This document shows, one piece after another, positions 58,239-64,000 of a stretch of DNA of 64,000 nucleotides. The number at the start of each line of letters is the position of its first letter. Within the stretch, counting starts at the first letter, position 1. Location: NCBI RefSeq assembly GCF_000725805.1, contig NZ_JOFT01000039.1, positions 1 through 64,000 on the forward strand, given 5' to 3'. Both the position numbers and the translations under genes were made by a program. Under the pieces are notes generated by a model that saw only the letters and a list, made by a program, of their open reading frames with translations, made no database searches and was not told the origin of the DNA. The stretch is from Streptomyces xanthophaeus (GTDB taxonomy: Bacteria; Actinomycetota; Actinomycetes; Streptomycetales; Streptomycetaceae).

Positions 58239-58307
58239 GCGGCGCGCTGAGCCGCGCGCTGAGCCGCGTACGCGGGCCCGGGCGTCGCCCGCGCGGGCCC
58301 GCGGCCG

Positions 58308-58862
58308 TCACTTCAGGCCCTTGCCGAGCGCGGCCGAGGCCTCCGTGGCCACGTCGTAGGCGCCCTGGGAGGCGTTCTCGAAGTCGTGCGGGGCGTAGCG
58401 GACCACGACCACCAGATTGCTCTCCCGGATGTAGACCTCATGGGTCATCCGGCTCGAACTCGGATACCGGACGCGGGAGAAGGCCTCGTCGCCGAAGTCC
58501 GACAGGTCCGTGACCATCGGCCCCATCTTCCCCTGCGGCTCCTCCTGGGTGCGCTGCATCGTGAGCCGCGCCTCCCGCTCGTCCAGCCGGATCACCTGCA
58601 CCTGCAGGACCGGCTGCGGGTCGCCGGAGCCCGGCCCCGCCCAGTTGCAGGACGACTTCACCTGCACCCCCTCCGCCCGCCCGGTCAGCCGCTCGGCCGT
58701 CGCGGGCTCCACCAGCGAACAGGCAGGCGGGTCCGCCACGAAGTCGCCCTGCGGCGCCGGGTCCTGGGACAGCCATACGGCCACGGCGGCGATCAGGGCG
58801 GCGGCCACGGCCACGGCCAGGGCTATGGCGGGCACGCGTCGGCGGCGGGAGGGTGAGGCCAT
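58308..58862 (-). CDS. Membrane-anchored DUF3558-like protein
   Basis: This 184-residue protein has a basic N-terminus (SRRRRVPAIALAVAVAAAL), one hydrophobic segment (residues about 10-32) and an extracellular domain. That domain starts PPACSLVEPATAERLTG and contains a second Cys in SSCNWAGPGSGDP, a pattern seen in the DUF3558 family of actinobacterial lipoprotein-like exported proteins. No lipobox Cys is present. Function is unknown. Convergent with yccF, and divergent from the SMI1/KNR4 gene. Confidence 0.7.
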   Translation of the reverse strand: MASPSRRRRVPAIALAVAVAAALIAAVAVWLSQDPAPQGDFVADPPACSLVEPATAERLTGRAEGVQVKSSCNWAGPGSGDPQPVLQVQVIRLDEREARLTMQRTQEEPQGKMGPMVTDLSDFGDEAFSRVRYPSSSRMTHEVYIRESNLVVVVRYAPHDFENASQGAYDVATEASAALGKGLK

Positions 58863-58938
58863 GGCCGCAGCGTAGTGCGCGACGGGTGCGCCTGCCCAGG
58901 TCAGGGCGATTGTCAGTGGGGTCGGTCACCATCGGTGC

Positions 58939-59481
58939 ATGGACAGGACCGAGCAGTTGCTGGAGCAAGTCGCGGACCGCGTGCGCAACTCCGCACGCGC
59001 ACAGGGGGAGTGCCTGCCGGCGCCGCTGGAGGCGGGCGCGCGGACCGAGGCCGAGCGCATACTCGGCTTCCCCCTGCCCCCGCTGCTCGCCGCGCTGCAC
59101 CGCCGCGTGGGGGACGGCGGCTTCGGCCCCGGGTACGGTCTGCTGCCGCTGCGTCAGGTCGCCGAGGAGTACGGGCGGATGAGGTCCTCCGCCTGGCGCT
59201 GGCCCGAGGGCGTACTGCCGGTCGCCGACTTCGGCTGCGGCATGTACGCCTGCGTGGACAGCCGTTCCGAAACCGCCCAGGTCCTGCTGTTCGACCCGAA
59301 TCCGGGGGACCCGGAGCTCGCCTGGTACCTCGACAGCCCGAGCCTGGCCGACTGGCTGCGCCACTGGCTCGACGGCACCGCCTGGCACTGCGAGGGCTCC
59401 GAGGAGGGGGCTGAGGGCGGCCCGGACGACCTGGACGGACTGGACCTGGCGCCCTGGGCCGAGTTCAGATCCCGGATCTGA
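58939..59481 (+). CDS. SMI1/KNR4-family protein
   Basis: This 180-residue protein has the SMI1/KNR4 (SUKH) fold: RTEAERILGFPLPPLLAALH (helix and beta start), RRVGDGGFGPGYGLLPLRQV, then PVADFGCGMYACVDSRSETA and the closing LADWLRHWLDG. In bacteria SUKH proteins often serve as immunity proteins against polymorphic toxins, though many are stand-alone. No toxin gene is nearby. The 3' end overlaps the convergent permease gene by 17 bp. Confidence 0.85.
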   Translation: MDRTEQLLEQVADRVRNSARAQGECLPAPLEAGARTEAERILGFPLPPLLAALHRRVGDGGFGPGYGLLPLRQVAEEYGRMRSSAWRWPEGVLPVADFGCGMYACVDSRSETAQVLLFDPNPGDPELAWYLDSPSLADWLRHWLDGTAWHCEGSEEGAEGGPDDLDGLDLAPWAEFRSRI

Positions 59482-60700
59482 GCCGCGCCCGGATCCCATA
59501 GGCCAGCGCCCCCGCCGCCAGCACCGCAGCCCCCGTGACCGCCGACGCGAGGGGCAGCGCGCAGGCCAGCACCACACAGCCGGACAGCCCGACCGCTGCC
59601 ACGGCCCGCCCCTTGAGAACTGAACCGAGAGTCCAGGCCGAAGCGTTCGCGATCGCGTAGTAGACGAGCACTCCGAAGGACGAGAAGCCGATCGCCCCCC
59701 GCAGATCGGCAGTGGCCGCGAGCACGGCCACCACCGCACCCACGGCCAGCTCCGCGTGGTGCGGCACCTGGCGTCGCGGATGCACGGCGGCCAGCGCGCG
59801 GGGGAAATGGCCGTCCCGGGCCATCGCCAGCACGGTCCGCGAGACCCCGAGGACCAGGGCGAGCAGCGAACCCAGCGCGGCCAGGGCCGCGCCCACCCGG
59901 ACGACCGGGACCAGTCCGGGCAGCCCCGCCGCCCGGACCGCGTCGGCGAGCGGGGCCGCCGACCGGGCCAGCCCCTCGGCGCCCAGCACCGACAAGGTCG
60001 CCACCGCCACGGCGGCGTACACCAGCAGCGCGATCCCCAACGCCAGCGGCACCGCCCGCGGGATGGTGCGCTCCGGGTCGCGCACCTCCTCGCCCAGGGT
60101 GGTGATCCGGGCGTACCCCGCGAAGGCGAAGAACAGCAGCCCTGCGCCCTGCAACACACCCCAGGGGGCCCAGTCCGCGCCGCCCAGGCGCCCGGCGTCG
60201 GCCTCGCCGGAGCCCAGACACCCCACCACCACCGCGGCCAGCACCGCCAGGACCGCCGCCACGATCAGCCGGGCCAGCCGGGCCGACTTCTGTACCCCGC
60301 CGTAGCTCGCGGCGGTCAGTGCCACCACCGCCGCGACGGCCACCGCGTGCTCCTGCCCGGGCAGCACGTACGCGCCGACGGTGAGCGCCATCGCGGCGCA
60401 GGAGGCGGTCTTGCCGATCACGAAGGCCCAGCCCGCCAGATGCCCCCAGAAGGGGCCGAGCCGCTCGCGCCCGTAGACGTAGGTGCCGCCCGAGGACGGG
60501 TAGCGGGCCGCGAGCCGCGCCGAGGAGTGCGCGTTGCAGTAGGCGACGACGGCCGCCAGCGCCAGGGCCGCCAGCAGGGCGCCGCCCGCCGCGCGCGCCG
60601 CCGGGGCGAGGGCGGCGAAGATCCCGGCACCGACCATCGCGCCGAGGCCGACGACGACGGCGTCGGACACGCCCAGGGTGCGCTTCAGACCGTGTTCCAC
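59465..60700 (-). CDS. APC-superfamily amino acid permease
   Basis: This 411-residue protein starts at a GTG and has about 12 helices. The APC start is LKRTLGVSDAVVVGLGAMVG and AGIFAALAPAARAAGGALL, with the helix 1 unwound substrate-binding Gly motif GAMVGAGIF. Further motifs are YPSSGGTYVYGRERLGPFWG and FFAFAGYARITTLGEEVRDP (helix 6). It probably exchanges or takes up an amino acid or amine. Substrate unknown. Confidence 0.92.
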   Translation of the reverse strand: MEHGLKRTLGVSDAVVVGLGAMVGAGIFAALAPAARAAGGALLAALALAAVVAYCNAHSSARLAARYPSSGGTYVYGRERLGPFWGHLAGWAFVIGKTASCAAMALTVGAYVLPGQEHAVAVAAVVALTAASYGGVQKSARLARLIVAAVLAVLAAVVVGCLGSGEADAGRLGGADWAPWGVLQGAGLLFFAFAGYARITTLGEEVRDPERTIPRAVPLALGIALLVYAAVAVATLSVLGAEGLARSAAPLADAVRAAGLPGLVPVVRVGAALAALGSLLALVLGVSRTVLAMARDGHFPRALAAVHPRRQVPHHAELAVGAVVAVLAATADLRGAIGFSSFGVLVYYAIANASAWTLGSVLKGRAVAAVGLSGCVVLACALPLASAVTGAAVLAAGALAYGIRARLRSGI

Positions 60701-60718
60701 GCCCGCAGGCTAGACGCC

Positions 60719-62146
60719 CTAGACGACGCCTTCGCGGCCGGGCAGCGGGGCCCGCTTGCGCTCCCAGCCCTCCAGGGCCGTCAGGCAGGCGTGGTCCAGA
60801 TGGCGCAGCCCGCTCAGGTCGAGCCGCACCGGCTGCCCGTGCGGCAGCGCCTCCAGGGCGTCCAGGAGCCGGGGCAGCCTCAGGAAACTGGCGTTCCCCA
60901 CGACCCGTACGGACAGCTCCCCGTCCTCCCAGACCTCCTCGACGTGCACGTGAGAGGTCTCCCAGGCAGCCTTGGCGACGGCCAGCCCCAGCCCGAGCAG
61001 CACCCCCTCGAAGAGACTCGTGGCCACGATCGCGCCCGCCGTGGCCACCAGCACCACCGCCTCGCCCCGGTGCGAGCGCCACAGCGCGGCCACCGCCCGG
61101 CCCGGCAGCAGCTTCCAGCCCGCGTGCAGCAGTACGCCGGCCAGCGCGGCGAGCGGCACGACCTCCAGTACCTGGGGGAAGGCCACCGCGAACAGCAGCA
61201 GCCAGCCGCCGTGCATCACCCGGGACGCCCGGGTACGCGCCCCGGCCTCCACGTTCGCGGCGCTGCGCACGATCACGGCGGTCATCGGCAGCGCCCCGAG
61301 CAGCCCGCACACCGTGTTCCCGACGCCCTGGGCCACGAGTTCCCGGTCGTAGTGCGTCCGCTTCCCCTCGTGCATCCGGTCCACCGCCGCGGCGCTGAAC
61401 AGGGTCTCGGCGGAGGCGATCAGTGCCAGCGCCAGCACCGTGCCGACGGCCCCGGCGGAGGCCAGCATCCCGAAGTCCTCCCAGGCGGGCAGGGAAACCG
61501 CCTGGAGCACGCCCGTCACCCGGACCCTGTCGACGGGCAGCCGCAGCAGTGCGGCCACGGCGGTGGCGGCCGCCACCCCGACCAGCGCCCCGGGCACGAC
61601 CCTCAGCCGTGCCGGCATGCGGCGCCAGGCCACCATCAGGGCGATCGTCCCCGCCCCGAGGGCCACGGCCGCCCAGTCGGCCTGGGAGCCGAGCTGCGCC
61701 AGCCCGGCCAGCTTGGCCGGAGTCGGTCCGGGAGCGGGCCGTCCGGCCAGCGCGTACAGCTGCCCGGTGATCAGCACCAGCCCGATGCCGGCCAGCATCC
61801 CGTGCACCACCGCCAGCGAGATCGCCCGGAACCAGCGCCCGAGCCGCAGCGCCCCCATGCCCATCTGCACCAGCCCGGCGGCCAGCACCATCACCCCGAA
61901 CGCGGGCAGACCGTAGGCCGTCACCGCCTCGTAGACGAGCACGGTCAGCCCCGCCGCGGGACCGCTCACCTGGAGCGAGCTCCCGCGGAACCATCCGGTG
62001 ACCAGCCCGCCGATCACCCCCGTGACGATCCCCAGTTCGGCCGGCACCCCGGAGGCGACGGCCACCCCCACACAGAGGGGTAGCGCGACCAGCGCGACGA
62101 CGACGGACGCCCCGAAGTCTTCGCGAAACGTGCCGGCCCCAGGCAT
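60719..62146 (-). CDS. SulP-family anion transporter with STAS domain
   Basis: I chose the ATG at 62146, with AGGGGG about 9 nt upstream, giving 475 residues. The SulP membrane domain has the signature FREDFGASVVVALVALPLCV, AVASGVPAELGIVTGVIGGL and QVSGPAAGLTVLVYEAV. The C-terminal STAS domain covers about residues 385-475 (LSVRVVGNASFLRLPRLLDA and RLDLSGLRHLDHACLTALEG). Members carry sulfate, bicarbonate or other anions. No carbonic anhydrase gene is adjacent, so the substrate is open. Confidence 0.9.
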   Translation of the reverse strand: MPGAGTFREDFGASVVVALVALPLCVGVAVASGVPAELGIVTGVIGGLVTGWFRGSSLQVSGPAAGLTVLVYEAVTAYGLPAFGVMVLAAGLVQMGMGALRLGRWFRAISLAVVHGMLAGIGLVLITGQLYALAGRPAPGPTPAKLAGLAQLGSQADWAAVALGAGTIALMVAWRRMPARLRVVPGALVGVAAATAVAALLRLPVDRVRVTGVLQAVSLPAWEDFGMLASAGAVGTVLALALIASAETLFSAAAVDRMHEGKRTHYDRELVAQGVGNTVCGLLGALPMTAVIVRSAANVEAGARTRASRVMHGGWLLLFAVAFPQVLEVVPLAALAGVLLHAGWKLLPGRAVAALWRSHRGEAVVLVATAGAIVATSLFEGVLLGLGLAVAKAAWETSHVHVEEVWEDGELSVRVVGNASFLRLPRLLDALEALPHGQPVRLDLSGLRHLDHACLTALEGWERKRAPLPGREGVV

Positions 62147-62290
62147 GCGAGAACCCCCTGCCACGCGGTGATGGATGCCACCCAGCGTGGTGGGCGCACC
62201 GACCCCTGCCCAAGTGCCCACCGAAGCCCGTGCAGGCGCACGCGCCGCTCACGCCCCGCACACACCTCTGCACCCCCCTGAAAGCGCCGC

Positions 62291-62320
62291 GGCCCGGCGG
62301 TCGGTGAGGACCGCCGGGCC
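62291..62320 (-). terminator. Terminator after yajQ
   Basis: A perfect 12-bp stem pairs 62291-62302 with 62309-62320 around a 6-nt loop. It lies 26 bp beyond the minus-strand stop of yajQ. Confidence 0.82.
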
Positions 62321-62346
62321 GGCGTGGGGCAGCTCGCGGACCTGGG

Positions 62347-62835
62347 TCAGCGGTAGTTCACGAACTGGATCGCGAAGTCCAGGTCCTTGCCCTTCAGGAG
62401 CGCCTGGATGGCCTGCAGGTCGTCACGGCTCTTGGAGCTGACGCGCAGCTCCTCGCCCTGGACCTGCGCCTTGACACCCTTGGGGCCCTCGTCCCGGATG
62501 ATCTTCGCGACCTTCTTGGCGTTCTCCTGGGAGATGCCCTCCTCGATCGTGGCGAAGATCTTGTACTCCTTGCCGGACAGCTGCGGCTCGCCGGCGTCGA
62601 GCGCCTTGAGCGAGATCCCGCGCTTGACCAGCTTGGTCTCGAAGACGTCGAGGACGGCCTTGACGCGCTCCTCGGAGTTCGCCTCCATCAGGATCTTCTC
62701 GCCGGACCAGGCGATCGTGGCGCCCGTGCCCTTGAAGTCGTAGCGCTGCGAGAGCTCCTTGGCGGCCTGGTTGAGGGCGTTGTCGACCTCCTGCCGCTCG
62801 ACCTTCGAGACGATGTCGAAACTGGAGTCGGCCAT
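62347..62835 (-). CDS. yajQ: YajQ-family nucleotide-binding protein
   Basis: The ATG at 62835 has AAGGAG about 10 nt upstream, giving 162 residues, the normal family length. The two ferredoxin-like halves are seen: [20 protein letters not shown] with [16 protein letters not shown], then [20 protein letters not shown] and [20 protein letters not shown]. The protein ends [12 protein letters not shown], the family signature. Homologues bind cyclic di-GMP (Xanthomonas) or nucleic acid. Role in actinomycetes is unproven. Confidence 0.95.
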   Translation of the reverse strand: MADSSFDIVSKVERQEVDNALNQAAKELSQRYDFKGTGATIAWSGEKILMEANSEERVKAVLDVFETKLVKRGISLKALDAGEPQLSGKEYKIFATIEEGISQENAKKVAKIIRDEGPKGVKAQVQGEELRVSSKSRDDLQAIQALLKGKDLDFAIQFVNYR

Positions 62836-63034
62836 GTGCTGTGGCTCCTTGAAGTCGGTGGTGAAGGCCCCGGAGGGCGCGGCCGGACGGGCCCGGGCCG
62901 CTCGGCAAAGCCTAGCCACCGCGCCCGCCGGGGGCGCTGATCAATCCGGTGGCGAAGCACCCCCGTGGATCGGGTATCGTTTACGTCGTTGCCGCAGAGC
63001 ACCGCCGAAAGGCGGAAAACCGGCAGCATCCCAT

Positions 63035-63116
63035 GGCGGTGTGCCCGAGTGGCCAATGGGAACGGACTGTAAATCCGTCGGCTCTGCCTACCCAGGTTCG
63101 AATCCTGGCGCCGCCA
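63035..63116 (+). tRNA. tRNA-Tyr(GTA)
   Basis: The 82-nt gene folds as a class II tRNA with an extra variable arm. The acceptor arm pairs GGCGGTG with CGCCGCC (one G-T pair), followed by discriminator A. The anticodon stem-loop GGACTGTAAATCC has anticodon GTA. The T arm is CCAGGTTCGAATCCTGG. CCA is not encoded. A hairpin follows at 63128-63162. Confidence 0.95.
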
Positions 63117-63127
63117 CGCGAGTGAGG

Positions 63128-63162
63128 CCCCCGTTCAACTGCGGAAACGCAGTGAGCGGGGG
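63128..63162 (+). terminator. Terminator after tRNA-Tyr
   Basis: Two stacked stems, 63128-63133 with 63157-63162 and 63138-63143 with 63148-63153, enclose a GAAA loop, followed by TCTTCTC. Confidence 0.78.
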
Positions 63163-63224
63163 TCTTCTCGCATATGCCCGCGCATATGCCCGCATCGTCG
63201 GCGTCGTCCGTTCGTTCACCTGGC

Positions 63225-63665
63225 GTGAAATGGACATCTGACACACGAGGGAAGGTCGGGGGCGGAGTTCTGCTCGCCCTGCTCGGCGCCGGCATCCCGG
63301 CCCTGGTCGGGGCAGCCCTCCACCCGGAAGTGGGCGAGCCCTACCGCGAGACCCGGCTCTACTTCGGCACGGAGCGCCTGGACGGCCGGGGCGCCGTCGG
63401 CAAGAGCGAGTTCATGAAGTTCCTGGGCCGGGAGATCACCCCCGCCTTCCCCGAGGGGCTGACCGTCCACGACGGGTACGGCCAATGGCGCGGCCGGGAC
63501 GGGGCGAGCGTCCACGAGACCTCCTACGAGGTGGTGCTCCTCTACCCGGAGAAGGACGCCGGCGAGCGCAGCACGCGCATCGAGCGGATCCGGCAGGCGT
63601 ACGAGGACCAGTACCAGCAGGACTCGGTCGGACGCTCCGACGACAAGGTGACCGCCGGGTTCTGA
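63225..63665 (+). CDS. DUF3574 exported/membrane-anchored protein
   Basis: I chose the GTG at 63225 (146 residues); an in-frame ATG at 63174 is possible, and neither has a clear ribosome site. The N-terminus has a hydrophobic signal or anchor (GGGVLLALLGAGIPALVGAA). The rest matches DUF3574: ETRLYFGTERLDGRGAV, the KSEFMKFLGREITPAFPEGL helix, and GLTVHDGYGQWRGRDG. Function is unknown. It stands after the tRNA terminator. Confidence 0.82.
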   Translation: MKWTSDTRGKVGGGVLLALLGAGIPALVGAALHPEVGEPYRETRLYFGTERLDGRGAVGKSEFMKFLGREITPAFPEGLTVHDGYGQWRGRDGASVHETSYEVVLLYPEKDAGERSTRIERIRQAYEDQYQQDSVGRSDDKVTAGF

Positions 63666-63681
63666 ACCGGGCGACGGCCCG

Positions 63682-64000
63682 TCAGTTGCCCGCCATGTCC
63701 TTGACGGCCACCGACACCGGGGTCGAGCCGGAGATCAGCTCCAGGGTCAGCCCGGCCGTCGCCGGGGTGTCCACCAGCTCGGCCAGCACCGCCGCCACGT
63801 CGTCGCGCGTGACGGAACCGCGGCCCGTGTCCGCCTCCAGGCGGACCAGGCCCGTACCGGAGTGGTCGGTCAGCGAACCCGGGCGCAGCACCGTCCACTC
63901 CAGGCCCAGCCGGGTCCGGACGTGGTCGTCGGCCTCGCCCTTGGCCCGCAGGTAGACGTCGAAGACGTCGTCGCCCTCGTGCCGGGAGTCCGCGCCCATC
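63682..64000 (-). CDS. NAD(P)-binding (SDR-type) oxidoreductase, C-terminal part
   Basis: The frame runs off the right edge of the window; 106 codons plus a stop are visible. The visible part fits the second half of an atypical SDR (NAD(P)H-binding, NmrA/YwnB-like): DVYLRAKGEADDHVRTRLGL with the catalytic-type Lys, LEWTVLRPGSLTDHSGTG, and RDDVAAVLAELVDTPATAGL. The end of the domain is LELISGSTPVSVAVKDM. The N-terminal dinucleotide-binding half is outside the window. Confidence 0.8.
   Translation of the reverse strand, partial: MGADSRHEGDDVFDVYLRAKGEADDHVRTRLGLEWTVLRPGSLTDHSGTGLVRLEADTGRGSVTRDDVAAVLAELVDTPATAGLTLELISGSTPVSVAVKDMAGN

Noticed and set aside
58228..58262. Repeats of GCGCGCTGAGC after yccF
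   Set aside because: This is short GC-rich slippage around the stop codon. It has no convincing hairpin plus tail or coding role.
59154..62273. Open frame of 1039 codons on the minus strand
   Set aside because: It lies in another frame across the APC and SulP genes, which have clear family motifs. It is a high-GC artefact.

Overview
The window is a high-GC actinobacterial chromosome segment, almost certainly from a Streptomyces or close relative. The signs are strong G/C bias at third codon positions, many GTG and TTG starts, and many 4-nt GTGA/ATGA gene overlaps. The gene content also fits: two nuo clusters, menG, a geranylgeranyl-reductase-like oxidoreductase, a Scr1-type regulator with a DUF397 partner, and an SGAP-like secreted aminopeptidase. 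The order is close to what I recall of the S. coelicolor SCO4550-SCO4610 neighbourhood.

Layout. 1-6.3 kb: a truncated gene, a short imidazolonepropionase-like protein, a small LuxR-type HTH protein, a DUF3152 metzincin-like protein, menG, glutaminase, a GNAT acetyltransferase, a menaquinone-reductase-like FAD enzyme and a small membrane protein. 6.4-7.3 kb: a secreted NlpC/P60 hydrolase. 7.3-8.1 kb: a long regulatory region with a Rex-like operator. 8.1-24.0 kb: the complete 14-gene nuoABCDEFGHIJKLMN operon, closed by a strong hairpin. 24.1-39.4 kb: mixed genes, including Uma2, a secreted protein, fumarylacetoacetase, an HAD phosphatase, three small overlapping genes divergent from a Scr1/DUF397 pair, a CocE-type hydrolase, a POT transporter, a long-chain polyprenyl diphosphate synthase, a LolA-like protein, a toxin-antitoxin-like pair, an M28 aminopeptidase and RarD. 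39.5-42.5 kb: korAB, a 2-oxoacid:ferredoxin oxidoreductase. 42.7-46.6 kb: one response regulator and two paralogous sensor kinases, separated by repeat-rich spacers. 46.8-56.8 kb: a second, incomplete complex I operon, nuoA2B2C2H2I2J2K2L2M2N2, without nuoD, E, F or G. 57-64 kb: htpX, yccF, a DUF3558-like protein, SMI1/KNR4, an APC permease, a SulP transporter, yajQ, tRNA-Tyr, a DUF3574 protein and a truncated NAD(P)-binding protein.

The theme is menaquinone-linked respiration. MenG completes the quinone ring, the polyprenyl synthase probably makes its side chain, the MenJ-like reductase probably saturates that chain, and the two Nuo complexes reduce the quinone. The second complex has no NADH-oxidising module and no D subunit. 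It lies 4 kb from korAB, which produces reduced ferredoxin, so it may be a ferredoxin-fed or otherwise specialised proton pump. This is the best candidate for an incompletely described system in the window.
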